Positions 1 through 10,406 of a DNA stretch of 64,000 bases are shown here, piece by piece (within the stretch, counting starts at the first letter, position 1; every line of letters starts with the position of its first letter). Under the pieces are notes generated by a model. That model was not told where the DNA came from. It worked only from the letters and a program-made list of their open reading frames with translations, and made no database searches. Source of the stretch: Skermanella mucosa. GTDB taxonomy: Bacteria > Pseudomonadota > Alphaproteobacteria > Azospirillales > Azospirillaceae. The stretch spans positions 2,414,501 to 2,478,500 of the forward strand of contig NZ_CP086106.1 in NCBI RefSeq assembly GCF_016765655.2, given 5' to 3'. The translations under genes and the position numbers were made by a program.

Positions 1-306
1 GGCGGTGACGGCGGAGACCGCGAGCACCGCGCCGACCGCCAGGTCGATGCCGCCGGTCAGGATCACGAAGGTCAATCCTGTCGCCAGCACGATGTTGATC
101 GACGCCTGCTGCATCACGATCGAGATGTTCCGGGCGTTCAGGAACTTGCCCGTGGCGAACTCGAACCCGATGCAGATCAGGATCAGCACCGGCAGCATGC
201 CGACGACCTGGATGATGGTGTTCAGGTTCTGCTTGCGGGCTGCCGCCGCGGCCGACTTCTGCTCGGCGACCTGCGTGTCGGCGCCCATCGTCTTCATCGA
301 ACACAT
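1..306 (-). CDS. Sugar ABC transporter permease, RbsC type (5' part only)
   Basis: This is the first 102 codons of an inner-membrane permease that runs off the left edge. It starts MCSMKTMGADTQ, has a charged cytoplasmic leader of about 30 residues and then a hydrophobic helix (VVGMLPVLILICIGFEF). The stretch NIVLATGLTFVILTGGIDLA with the following AVGAVLA is typical of RbsC/XylH/AraH-type sugar permeases. The ATG at 306 follows a GGAGGA ribosome site, which favours it over the in-frame ATG at 297. It lies 66 bases downstream of the double-ABC ATPase on the same strand, so the two are probably partners of one carbohydrate importer. The substrate cannot be read from this fragment, and no periplasmic binding protein is visible. 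Confidence 0.85.
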   Translation of the reverse strand, partial: MCSMKTMGADTQVAEQKSAAAAARKQNLNTIIQVVGMLPVLILICIGFEFATGKFLNARNISIVMQQASINIVLATGLTFVILTGGIDLAVGAVLAVSAVTA

Positions 307-372
307 GGGAAGACTTCCTCCTGGATTTTCTCTTCGGCTGGCTATCCGGGCCGGCGTTTTTTGCCGGAGCGC

Positions 373-1947
373 TCAGAGCTGGACGCCGGTGGCCAGCGCC
401 ATGATGGCTTCCTGGGTGACGGGAGGGCCGTCGGCCCCGCCGACCTGCCCCTCGATATGTCCCTCGCGCATCACCAGGATCCGGTCGCAGATGCCCATGA
501 TCTCCGGCAGTTCGCTGGAGATCACCAGGACCGCGACGCCGCTCTGGGCGAGCTGGTCGATGATGCGGTAGATCTCGGCCTTGGCGCCGATGTCGACGCC
601 GCGCGTGGGCTCGTCGAGGATCATCACGCGCGGCTTGGATTCCAGCCAGCGCGACAGCAGAACCTTCTGCTGGTTGCCGCCGGACAGGGTGCCGACGCCG
701 ATCGCGGCGCTGGCGACGCGGATCTTCAGCTCGTTGATCGAGCTTTTCGCCCGGTCCACCGCCTTGCGGCGGTTGAGCACGCCGCCGCCGAAGGCGTCGC
801 GGCCGATCACGCTGAAATTGATGTTGTCCTTGACCGACATGTCCAGGAACAGGCCCTGGTGTTTGCGGTCCTCGGTCAGGTAGGTCAGGCCAGCGTCGAT
901 GGCGTTCTTCGGCGTCCGGATGTCCACCACCTTGCCGTCGATCCTGACGGTGCCGGCGACCTTGGGGTCGGCGCCGTAGATCAACCGGGCCAGCTCGGTC
1001 CGGCCGGACCCCACAAGCCCCGCCAAGCCCAGCACCTCGCCGGCGTAGAGCGTGAAGCTGGCGGGATGGACTCGCTTGCCGCCATCGGTGACGCCTTCCA
1101 CCGCCAGCATCGGCTGGCCCTTGGCGCGGCCGGCCTTGGCGACGTGGTCGTGCTTGTAGAAGCTGCTTAGATCGCGGCCGACCATCATCTTGACCAGCTT
1201 CTCGGCGGAGATGTCGTCCTTCTCCAACGTGCCGACATAGGTCCCGTCGCGCAGCACCGACACCCGGTCGGACAGCTCGTAGACCTCGGCCATGCGGTGG
1301 CTGATATAGATGATCGCCAGCCCGTCGTCGCGAAGCTGGCGCATCAGGGCGAACAGCCGGTCGGTCTCGCGCGACGACAGGGTGGTCGTCGGCTCGTCCA
1401 TCACCAGGATCTTCGATTTGGAATGGAGCGCCCGGGCGATCTCGACCAGCTGGCGCTCGGCGATGGAAAGCTGCGCCACGATGGTCTCGGGGCCGAAGGT
1501 GGCGCCCAGCCGCTTCAGCACGTCGCGGCAGCTCTCCTTCATGCCGCGCCGGTCGATCAGGCCGCGCCTGGACGGCTCGCGGCCGAAGAAGATGTTCTCC
1601 GCGACGCTGAGGTTCGGCAGCAGGCTGAGCTCCTGGTAGATGATCGCGATGCCGTGCTCGCGCGCCACATGCGGGTTGCTGATGTCGATCACCTGGCCGT
1701 CGATCAGGATCTGCCCGCCGGGATCCGCCTGGTAGGCGCCGGACAGCACCTTCATCAGGGTGCTCTTGCCGGCGCCGTTCTCGCCCATCAGGGACAGGAT
1801 CTCGCCGCCCCAGGCCTTGAGCGCCACGTCGTTGAGCGCCTTGGTGCCGGGAAAGGTCTTGGAGATGCCGCGCATCTCCAGGGTCGGCGGACGCGTATCC
1901 TGTGTCTGCGCACCCTGTGCATGCGGGCCAAGCGCGGTCGCACCCAT
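373..1947 (-). CDS. Sugar ABC transporter ATP-binding protein (RbsA/XylG/MglA type)
   Basis: A 524-residue cytoplasmic ATPase with two tandem ABC domains, as usual for monosaccharide importers. The first half has Walker [13 protein letters not shown], a degenerate signature [13 protein letters not shown] and Walker B ILVMDEPT. The second half has a degenerate P-loop (LVGSGRTEL), signature LSGGNQQKV and Walker [14 protein letters not shown] degenerate second P-loop is normal in this family, where one composite site does most of the hydrolysis. The ATG at 1947 follows GGAGGG. It sits between a ROK regulator upstream (64-base gap) and the permease downstream, forming a probable operon. Ribose, xylose or another pentose/hexose is likely, but the sequence does not decide which. 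Confidence 0.93.
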   Translation of the reverse strand: MGATALGPHAQGAQTQDTRPPTLEMRGISKTFPGTKALNDVALKAWGGEILSLMGENGAGKSTLMKVLSGAYQADPGGQILIDGQVIDISNPHVAREHGIAIIYQELSLLPNLSVAENIFFGREPSRRGLIDRRGMKESCRDVLKRLGATFGPETIVAQLSIAERQLVEIARALHSKSKILVMDEPTTTLSSRETDRLFALMRQLRDDGLAIIYISHRMAEVYELSDRVSVLRDGTYVGTLEKDDISAEKLVKMMVGRDLSSFYKHDHVAKAGRAKGQPMLAVEGVTDGGKRVHPASFTLYAGEVLGLAGLVGSGRTELARLIYGADPKVAGTVRIDGKVVDIRTPKNAIDAGLTYLTEDRKHQGLFLDMSVKDNINFSVIGRDAFGGGVLNRRKAVDRAKSSINELKIRVASAAIGVGTLSGGNQQKVLLSRWLESKPRVMILDEPTRGVDIGAKAEIYRIIDQLAQSGVAVLVISSELPEIMGICDRILVMREGHIEGQVGGADGPPVTQEAIMALATGVQL

Positions 1948-2010
1948 GGTTCCCTCCGGTGAAGTCGACTGTCGCCGTTGTTCCGGTCCCCCGACGGGGA
2001 CGGGACCGGC

Positions 2011-3267
2011 CTATTGGTTGACGAGGATTTCCCTGCTCGGGCTGAAGTTCAGGTGCAGCGGCAGGATCGCGGCACCCAGGGCGGAGGCCTCCCGCCCGAT
2101 CATCCCCAGCAGCAGCCGGGGCGGCTTGCGGGCTTCCGGCGTCGCCGCGTCGAGCAGCGGGACCAGCCGTTCCAGCAGATCCTCCTTGATCGACTTGGGC
2201 AGGTCGCCGTCCAGGACGATCGCCTCCACGTCGAGCAGCCGGGCGGCCGAGAGCAGCGGGACTACCAGGGCGTCGGCGCAGTCCTCCAGCCATTCGCCGA
2301 CCAGGCCGGGGTGGCGGGTGAACGCCTCCTCGACCTCGCTCCGGCTGGAGATCGCGACGCCGTTGCCGCGCAGGTGGCGGATCAGCGAATTGATCGAGGC
2401 GCGGGTCAGCAGGATATCATGGCTGCGCGCCGGGTCCGGCGCGGTCGCCAGGCGGGAGCGCCCGACCGGCATCAGGCCGATGTCGCCGCCATAGCCGGTG
2501 GCCCCGCGGTAATAGTCGCCGTTCAGCACGATGCCACCGCCGACCGCGGCTCCGATGAAGACATGGACGAAGCTGTCCAGCTCGCGCCCCCGGCCGCGGA
2601 ACATCTCGGCGACCGCTGCCGCGGTCCCGTCGTTCTCGCGGAAGACCGGCAACCCGGTCTCGGCGGCGACGCGGGCGGAGATGTCGACCTCGTTCCAGAC
2701 CCGGTACGCCTCCGAGGCGATGTCCAGTTCGCGCCGCCAGCTTCCCATGTCGTAAGGGGTCGCGATGCCGATGCCGGCCATCCGGGCGAACGCCCCGTGG
2801 GGAACGGACTTGCGCAGCGCCGCGATATCGTGCAGCGCCAGGCCGACCGCCTCGTCCGGCATCGGGAAGTCCAGCTCATGGTGCCGCCGGTCCAGGACAT
2901 GGCCGCGGAAATCCACCAGAAGCGTGTCGATCGACCGCCGGCCGAACTTGACGCCGATGGCATAGGCGCCGTCGGGGTCGAGGGAGAGCAGGGTGGCGGG
3001 CTGGCCCCGGCCGCCTGAACGCTTGCCCTCGCTGCGGATCAGCTTGCGCTCTTCCAGTTCCTTGACGATCACGCCGGCGGTGTTGTTCGTCAGGCTGACA
3101 TAGCGGGAAAGATCGGCCTTGGAGGCCTGGCCCAGGCGGCGCAGCGCATTCAGGATCACGCGCTCGTTGAACAGGCGGATATTGACGGAGTTGCTGCCCT
3201 GGCCCGTGGCCGGGTTGCCGTTCGACGTGCCCCCTGGAAGGGCCGAATTCGACGCGCTGGTCACCAC
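2011..3267 (-). CDS. ROK-family transcriptional regulator
   Basis: An N-terminal winged helix-turn-helix (ILNALRRLGQASKADLSRYV) is followed by a ROK sugar-kinase-like fold (IGVKFGRRSIDTLLVDFRG, ENDGTAAAVAE, GAAVGGGIVLNG). The usual ROK zinc motif CxCGxxGCxE is missing and the EIGH motif is replaced by DIGLM, so sugar phosphorylation is unlikely and this is probably a pure regulator. An in-frame ATG at 3342 exists, but the extra 25 codons run through AT-rich promoter-like DNA. GTG at 3267 (or 3264) follows GGGGAGG and is preferred, giving 418 residues. The gene is first in the probable ABC transporter operon and likely controls it in response to the transported sugar. Confidence 0.88.
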   Translation of the reverse strand: MVTSASNSALPGGTSNGNPATGQGSNSVNIRLFNERVILNALRRLGQASKADLSRYVSLTNNTAGVIVKELEERKLIRSEGKRSGGRGQPATLLSLDPDGAYAIGVKFGRRSIDTLLVDFRGHVLDRRHHELDFPMPDEAVGLALHDIAALRKSVPHGAFARMAGIGIATPYDMGSWRRELDIASEAYRVWNEVDISARVAAETGLPVFRENDGTAAAVAEMFRGRGRELDSFVHVFIGAAVGGGIVLNGDYYRGATGYGGDIGLMPVGRSRLATAPDPARSHDILLTRASINSLIRHLRGNGVAISSRSEVEEAFTRHPGLVGEWLEDCADALVVPLLSAARLLDVEAIVLDGDLPKSIKEDLLERLVPLLDAATPEARKPPRLLLGMIGREASALGAAILPLHLNFSPSREILVNQ

Positions 3268-3313
3268 AACCGTCCTCCCCGAAAGCCGCGCTTGAGCGCT
3301 TAATCTTGAGTTA

Positions 3314-3342
3314 ACTTTTGCATAGGCCCGCAGGCCTGTCAA
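3314..3342 (-). promoter_or_regulatory. Candidate promoter of the ROK/ABC operon
   Basis: On the minus strand a perfect -35 hexamer TTGACA (3337-3342) is followed after 17 bases by AAAAGT (3314-3319), a weak -10. Transcription would begin about 40 bases before the GTG at 3267. The region is clearly more AT-rich than its surroundings. Confidence 0.45.
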
Positions 3343-3347
3343 TAAAT

Positions 3348-3362
3348 AATTCAGTCTGAATT
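3348..3362. promoter_or_regulatory. 15-bp perfect palindrome, candidate operator
   Basis: AATTCAGTCTGAATT is a perfect inverted repeat (7-base arms, 1-base centre) lying 5 bases upstream of the TTGACA -35 of the ROK operon. Its position suggests a binding site for the ROK protein or a global regulator. The assignment is inference from symmetry and position. Confidence 0.5.
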
Positions 3363-3530
3363 AATCGTCGCCGGGCGGGGCGGAAGGCCCCCGGGCGGTT
3401 TCGTCACAGGGCGCATGCCTTGACTCCGGTGAAGCAACAAGGTTAACAAGCTCTTAATGTTCCATCCTCCTTCAAAGTAGTTTCGGTCGCCCGGCCCAGG
3501 GCCGGGATGGCCGCCGCCAGGAGCGAGCCG

Positions 3531-5702
3531 ATGACGATCTTCACCGAGCTTTTCAAGGACTGGGCCGAATACGTGACCGACAGCGCGCAGCGCTCGGTCC
3601 TGTTCTGGGATGTCCTGCGCAAGCGCGGCAACATCGCGGTCGAGCATTTCGAGCAGGGCAAGCCGCCGCTGCTGGCTTTCGAGCACGAGATGGTGCTGGA
3701 CGGCAGGACCCTGGACCGGCCGGCCAACTACGCGCTGCTCCGCATCCTGCCCAGGCCGGGGCAGCGGATCGACCCGGCGAAGCGTCCGTTCATCGTCGTC
3801 GATCCCAGGGCGGGGCATGGGCCGGGCATCGGCGGCTTCAAGGAGGACAGCGAGGTCGGCTTCGCGCTCCGCTTCGGCCATCCCTGCTACTTCGTGACCT
3901 TCTTCCCGGAACCGGAACCGGGCCAGACGCTGGAGGACGTGGCGCGGGCCGAGGCCCTGTTCGTCCAAAAGGTCCGGGAGTTGCACCCCGACAGCGACAA
4001 GCCCTGCATCTACGGCAATTGCCAGGCCGGTTGGGCCGTCGCCATCCTGAGCGCCGCCCGGCCGGAGATCATGGGGCCGATCATCCTGGCCGGGGCTCCG
4101 CTCTCCTACTGGGCGGGCGTCGAGGGGGCGAACCCGATGCGCTACACCGGCGGCCTGACCGGCGGTTCCTGGGCGGCGCTGCTCGCCAGCGACCTCGGCA
4201 ACGGCCGCTTCGACGGCGCCAACCTTGTCCGCAACTTCGAGAACCTGAACCCGGCGAATACGTACTGGAGCAAGTATTACAACCTGTACTCCAGGATCGA
4301 CACCGAGGAGGAGCGGTTCCTGGAGTTTGAGCGCTGGTGGGGCGGCATCTTCCTGATGAACGAGGAGGAGATCCTCGCCATCGTCAACGGCCTGTTCATC
4401 GGCAACAAGCTGGCGCGGGGCGAGATCGTGTCGTCCCAGGGCGGCAAGACCATCGACCTGCGCAACATCCGCTCACCCATCGTGATCTTCGCGTCGTGGG
4501 GCGACAACATCACGCCGCCCCAGCAGGCCCTGAACTGGATCGCCGACGTCTACGACAGCGCGGAAGAGATCCGCACCAACGAGCAGGTGATCGTCTATAC
4601 CCTGCATGAGGATGTCGGGCATCTCGGCATCTTCGTGTCGGCCAGGGTGGCCCAGAAACACACGTCGGAGTTCATCGGCGGCCTGGACTTCATCGATATC
4701 CTGCCGCCCGGCCTGTACGAGCTGATCATCGACGACAAGCGGCCGGACCTGCCCAACGCCGACCTGATCCCGGACCGCTACGTCATGCGCTTCGAGCCGC
4801 GCGAGATCGCCGACATCCTCAAGCTGGACGACACCCGGGAGGACGAGCTGCGATTCGAGGCCGTCGCCCGCGTCTCCCAGGTCAACGAGGGCCTGTACGA
4901 GACCTTCGCCCGCCCCTGGATCACTCCCTTCGTCACAGAGGCGTCGGCACGCTGGCTGCGCCTGATGCACCCGGCGCGGCTCGAACGCCTGACGGTGTCG
5001 GACCACAACCCCTTCATGCGGCCGCTGGAGCCCCTGGCCGAGGCGGTCCGGCGCGAGCGCCGGCCGGCCGCTCCCGGTAATCCCTTCGTCCAGGCGGAGC
5101 GGCGGATGTCCGACGGCATCGTCCAGGCGCTGGAGGAGTACCGGAAGTCCCGGGACCTCGCCTATGAGCGGCTGTTCAAGGCGATCTACGGCGCCCCCCT
5201 GGTCGAGGCCGCCGTCGGCCTGCGCGCCGAGGGCGCGCGGCATGTCCGCCGCCGGGGCGACTCGGCGCTGCGCGCCGAACTGGCCAAGGCCAGGCTGGCG
5301 CTGCTGGCGACCCGGATCGAGGAGGGCGGGCGGCTGGAGGCGCTGATGCGCGCATTGATCTACGTCTTCCGGGAAGACCGCCGCATGGTCGATGAACGCA
5401 CCTTCCGGATGATGGAGCGGATCCGCGACGAGCGGCCCGACGCGGAGCGGGTGAGCGTCGCACGGGTGAAGGACTGCGTCCGCATCCAGGCCGCGATCCT
5501 CCAGATCGACGAGGAACGTGCGATTCGCGCCCTTCCGAGCCTCGTCCCCGATCGCGCGGGCCGCGAACGCGTCCTGGACGCCGTCCGGCGCATCTCCCTG
5601 GCCCAGGGCGCCCTGTCCGCGACGGCGCAGGCCCGCCTCGACCAAATCCAGGCGGCGCTTGGGCTGGAGGAGCGGAACCCCGGACGGGCGGTCATCGCCT
5701 GA
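3531..5702 (+). CDS. DUF3141 protein, PHA-synthase-like alpha/beta hydrolase (copy 1)
   Basis: A 723-residue protein of the DUF3141 family. The N-terminal part looks like an alpha/beta hydrolase with a nucleophile-elbow GNCQAGW (Cys at about residue 164), like the Gx-Cys-x-GG box of polyhydroxyalkanoate synthases rather than a Ser lipase box. A conserved HEDVGHLGIFVS near residue 360 could supply the His. The C-terminal half is Arg/Glu-rich and helical, of unknown role. No signal peptide is seen. ATG at 3531 follows AGGAG; an upstream in-frame start at 3507 lacks one. A close paralogue lies at 42149-44335; long blocks such as FDGANLV, LNPANT and FERWWGG are shared. The enzymatic function is unproven. 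Confidence 0.85.
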   Translation: MTIFTELFKDWAEYVTDSAQRSVLFWDVLRKRGNIAVEHFEQGKPPLLAFEHEMVLDGRTLDRPANYALLRILPRPGQRIDPAKRPFIVVDPRAGHGPGIGGFKEDSEVGFALRFGHPCYFVTFFPEPEPGQTLEDVARAEALFVQKVRELHPDSDKPCIYGNCQAGWAVAILSAARPEIMGPIILAGAPLSYWAGVEGANPMRYTGGLTGGSWAALLASDLGNGRFDGANLVRNFENLNPANTYWSKYYNLYSRIDTEEERFLEFERWWGGIFLMNEEEILAIVNGLFIGNKLARGEIVSSQGGKTIDLRNIRSPIVIFASWGDNITPPQQALNWIADVYDSAEEIRTNEQVIVYTLHEDVGHLGIFVSARVAQKHTSEFIGGLDFIDILPPGLYELIIDDKRPDLPNADLIPDRYVMRFEPREIADILKLDDTREDELRFEAVARVSQVNEGLYETFARPWITPFVTEASARWLRLMHPARLERLTVSDHNPFMRPLEPLAEAVRRERRPAAPGNPFVQAERRMSDGIVQALEEYRKSRDLAYERLFKAIYGAPLVEAAVGLRAEGARHVRRRGDSALRAELAKARLALLATRIEEGGRLEALMRALIYVFREDRRMVDERTFRMMERIRDERPDAERVSVARVKDCVRIQAAILQIDEERAIRALPSLVPDRAGRERVLDAVRRISLAQGALSATAQARLDQIQAALGLEERNPGRAVIA

Positions 5703-5795
5703 CCGCTCCACCAAAGCCGTACCCCCTCTGGTAGGGGGGTGGAGAGCCCGCGTTTCGCGTCTACTTCCCTGACAATCAGCGGAAGGAGAGTTACG

Positions 5796-6311
5796 TTGAG
5801 CAGGATCAGCAAGAAACCGGGAATCGTCCGTAACGCCGTGATCTGCGTGGCTTCGGCAGGATGCCTCGTCGCCGCGATCGGCCAAGCCGCCGCCCAGTCC
5901 CAGCGGCCGGTGTCCGCCGACCCGGCCGTCGTGGTCAAGGAACGCGAGACGACCATGAAATCCATGGGCGACGCGATGAAGAAGATCTCCGCCTACGTCA
6001 AGAACGAGGGCGGTACGGTCGAAGGGGTGCGCGAGGGCGCCGCGGCGATCCGGCAGGCTTCGCAGAAGATCGCGCCCAGCCTGTTCCCCGCCGATACCGG
6101 CATCGGCAGGATCGAGGACAGCGAGGCCAAGCCCGAGATCTGGCAGCAGTGGCCGAAGTTCGAGCAGGCGGCCGCCCGCCTGGTGACCGCCGGCAACGAC
6201 CTGTCGTCCGCCGCCGAGGGCGGCGACCGCGCGGCGATCGCCCGGCAGTTCGCCCAGGTCGGGCAATCCTGCGGCGGCTGCCACGACGATTTCCGCCAGA
6301 AGAAAAACTGA
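5796..6311 (+). CDS. Cytochrome c' family protein (periplasmic)
   Basis: A 171-residue secreted monoheme cytochrome. The N-terminus (KKPGIVRNAVICVASAG...AAAQSQ) is a signal peptide, probably cleaved after AQA/AAA. The mature part is helical, with a conserved RETTMKSMGDAMKK near the start and a single C-terminal heme site CGGCH followed by DDFRQKK. This is the class II (cytochrome c') arrangement, in which heme attaches near the C-terminus. The start is TTG at 5796 after GGAAGGAGAG; the upstream extension to 5739 has no ribosome site and would spoil the signal peptide. It precedes a diheme cytochrome gene by 2 bases, so the two are probably co-translated. It probably transfers electrons or binds a small gas ligand; the partner is unknown. 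Confidence 0.88.
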   Translation: MSRISKKPGIVRNAVICVASAGCLVAAIGQAAAQSQRPVSADPAVVVKERETTMKSMGDAMKKISAYVKNEGGTVEGVREGAAAIRQASQKIAPSLFPADTGIGRIEDSEAKPEIWQQWPKFEQAAARLVTAGNDLSSAAEGGDRAAIARQFAQVGQSCGGCHDDFRQKKN

Positions 6312-6313
6312 AC

Positions 6314-7186
6314 GTGGCTTCCTGGCTTCTACGCCTGGGCGTGCCGCTGGCCCTTGCGGCCGGCGGTGCAGCCCCCTCGTTGGCCCAGACGGCCGGGGAA
6401 GATCCGGTCAAGCGCGGCGAGTACATCTTCAATGCCGCCGGTTGCCTGGGCTGCCACACCGAATCCAAGGAAGCCCCCCGGCTGGCCGGCGGGCGGGCCC
6501 TGAAGACACCGTTCGGCACCTTCTACGGGCCGAACATAACCCCCGACCCGGACACCGGGATCGGGGGCTGGACCGACGAGGATTTCATCCGCGCGCTGCG
6601 CGAGGGCCGCTCGCCGGACGGCACGGCCTATTTCCCGGTCTTCCCCTATACCTCGTTCACCCATCTGACCGACCAGGACCTGCGCGACCTCAAGGCCTAT
6701 CTGGACGCCCAGCCCGCCGTGTCGAAGCCGAACCGGCCCCACGACGTGTCGCCGCCCTTCGGCTGGCGCTTCCTGCTGCCGGCCTGGCAGGCCCTGTTCC
6801 TGGAGGACGGCGGCCTGCCGCCCGAGCCCGGCCGCGATGCGCAATGGGAGCGCGGGCGCTATCTCGTCCAGGCGGCGGGGCACTGCGGCGAATGCCACAG
6901 CCCGCGCAACTTCCTGGGCGCGATCGACCACGACCGGATGCTCGCCGGCTCGGCCGACGGTCCGGAAGGCAAGCCCGTGCCGAACATAACGTCCGATCCC
7001 GAGAACGGCGTCGGCAAATGGTCGCCGGGCGAAATCGCCTTCCTGCTGGAGATCGGCATGATGCCCGACGGCGACTTCGTCGGCGGCGGCATGAACGAGG
7101 TGGTGGAGAACAGCACGTCCAAGCTTAGCGCCGAGGACCGGGAGGCGATCGCGGCCTATCTGCTGACCGTGCCGCCGGGCGGATGA
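6314..7186 (+). CDS. Diheme cytochrome c, alcohol-dehydrogenase-subunit-like
   Basis: About 290 residues with a signal peptide (SWLLRLGVPLALAAGGAAPSLAQ) and two heme-binding motifs, CLGCH near residue 46 and CGECH near residue 190. Repeated blocks GPNITPDPDTGIGGWTDEDF and PNITSDPENGVGKWSPGEI follow each heme, the pattern of cytochrome c subunits of membrane alcohol/aldehyde/gluconate dehydrogenases and related diheme c proteins. The GTG at 6314 begins 2 bases after the stop of the cytochrome c' gene and has only a weak ribosome site, suggesting translational coupling. No dehydrogenase catalytic subunit is adjacent, so the electron donor is unknown. The first heme motif lies early, so nothing is missing at the N-terminus. 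Confidence 0.88.
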   Translation: MASWLLRLGVPLALAAGGAAPSLAQTAGEDPVKRGEYIFNAAGCLGCHTESKEAPRLAGGRALKTPFGTFYGPNITPDPDTGIGGWTDEDFIRALREGRSPDGTAYFPVFPYTSFTHLTDQDLRDLKAYLDAQPAVSKPNRPHDVSPPFGWRFLLPAWQALFLEDGGLPPEPGRDAQWERGRYLVQAAGHCGECHSPRNFLGAIDHDRMLAGSADGPEGKPVPNITSDPENGVGKWSPGEIAFLLEIGMMPDGDFVGGGMNEVVENSTSKLSAEDREAIAAYLLTVPPGG

Positions 7187-7228
7187 GCGCTCCCGGGAGC
7201 TTTCCTCGGAAAGGCCCGGGCCTCGTTG
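7187..7228 (+). terminator. Clustered hairpins after the cytochrome genes
   Basis: Directly after the stop codon there are GCTCCCGGGAGC, then CTTTCC-TC-GGAAAG, then GCCCGGGC, three short perfect inverted repeats in a row. There is no good T-run, so a rho-independent terminator is possible but not certain. Confidence 0.35.
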
Positions 7229-7390
7229 AGGCGAAATATCGAACTTTTCGGGTTTCGTGAGAAAGCGGAGCACTTTACACTAATAACGAAGTCGTGGATG
7301 CGTCGAAGCGGCCTTTCCGGTCGCGGCACCGGAGCCTTCGCCAGGAGGTGGGGCCGGACCGGGGCGCAGAGGTCCTGAGGAGGAGGAAAG

Positions 7391-7441
7391 ATGCGCGTGC
7401 CCGACCTGCGCCGACAGGCCGTTCGCCGGGGCATGCCATGA
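7391..7441 (+). CDS. 16-codon leader-type ORF coupled to the phosphoesterase gene
   Basis: ATG at 7391 follows a very strong ribosome site (GGAGGAGGAAAG). The ORF encodes MRVPDLRRQAVRRGMP and its TGA overlaps the phosphoesterase ATG as ATGA (7438-7441). The phosphoesterase itself has no ribosome site of its own at the right distance, so ribosomes probably load here and re-initiate. The peptide has five Arg and no recognisable family. It may serve only as a translation-coupling leader. Confidence 0.5.
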   Translation: MRVPDLRRQAVRRGMP

Positions 7442-8148
7442 CGATCCTCTTCTGCGGCGATCCCCACGGCAGCTTCTCCCAGATCATCAGGGCCGTCGCC
7501 GCCAAGCGGCCGAAGGCGGTCGTGATCGTCGGCGACCACGACCTGGAACAGCCGCTGGAAGAGGCGCTGGCCCCGGTCGTATCGGCGGGCGTTCCGGTCT
7601 GGTGGATTCCAGGCAACCATGACGGCGACCGGGTCCACTGGTACAGCAACCTCTTCGACAGCGGCTTGGCCGGCTTCAACCTGCATGGGCAGGTGGTCGA
7701 AATGGCTCCCGGCCTTCGCGTCGCCGGCTTGGGCGGCGTGTTCCGCGGGCGCATCTGGCACCCATCCGAAGGCGACGGGACGCCGCGCCATCCGAACCGG
7801 GATTCCTATCTGGACTCCCTGCCGACCGGCCACCGCTGGCGGGGCGGGTTGCCCCTGGCGCAACGGGTGTCGATCTGGTGGGAGGATTACCAGAAACTCA
7901 AGGCGCAACGCGCCGACGTGCTGGTGTGCCACGAAGCGCCCAGCAGCCACAGGCACGGGTTTGCCGTGCTGGACGAACTCGCCCGCTCGATGGGGGCCCG
8001 TCTGATCATCCACGGCCACCACCATATCGGCTATCAGGTCATGCTTCCTGCGGGGCTGCGCGTCGTCGGGATCGCGCGCGCCGGATTGTGGCGGCTCGCC
8101 GTGCCCGCAAAGGCTGCCCGGGTTCGCCAGGACGCGACACATCATTAG
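7438..8148 (+). CDS. Calcineurin-like metallophosphoesterase
   Basis: A 236-residue soluble protein with the full metal-binding set of the calcineurin-like fold: GDPHG (residues 7-11), VGDHD, GNHD, a lone His in VCHEAPS and the terminal GHHH. The GDPHG start makes ATG at 7438 the natural N-terminus. The substrate is unknown: family members act on phosphoproteins, nucleotides or cyclic nucleotides. It lies upstream of the c-di-GMP signalling genes, but a gap of about 100 AT-rich bases separates them, so a shared role is only a guess. Translation is probably coupled to the preceding 16-codon ORF. Confidence 0.88.
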   Translation: MTILFCGDPHGSFSQIIRAVAAKRPKAVVIVGDHDLEQPLEEALAPVVSAGVPVWWIPGNHDGDRVHWYSNLFDSGLAGFNLHGQVVEMAPGLRVAGLGGVFRGRIWHPSEGDGTPRHPNRDSYLDSLPTGHRWRGGLPLAQRVSIWWEDYQKLKAQRADVLVCHEAPSSHRHGFAVLDELARSMGARLIIHGHHHIGYQVMLPAGLRVVGIARAGLWRLAVPAKAARVRQDATHH

Positions 8149-8252
8149 AATGCAAATTTTCCGCGTGTTGATGTCGCAGCCTCGATCTGAAAACTTTTCA
8201 TAATCGAATTTTCCTTATCGTCGAGCGAGCAATTGCCGCTTCGTGAACGATA

Positions 8253-10402
<2,150 letters not shown>

Positions 10403-10406
<4 letters not shown>

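Noticed and set aside
5716..5737. ACCCCC...GGGGGT hairpin after the first DUF3141 gene
   Set aside because: Short stem of homopolymer runs with no T-run; insufficient for a terminator call.
4473..6284. 603-codon minus-strand frame opposite the first DUF3141 gene and cytochrome c'
   Set aside because: Overlaps two supported genes on the other strand and shows no motifs or ribosome site.
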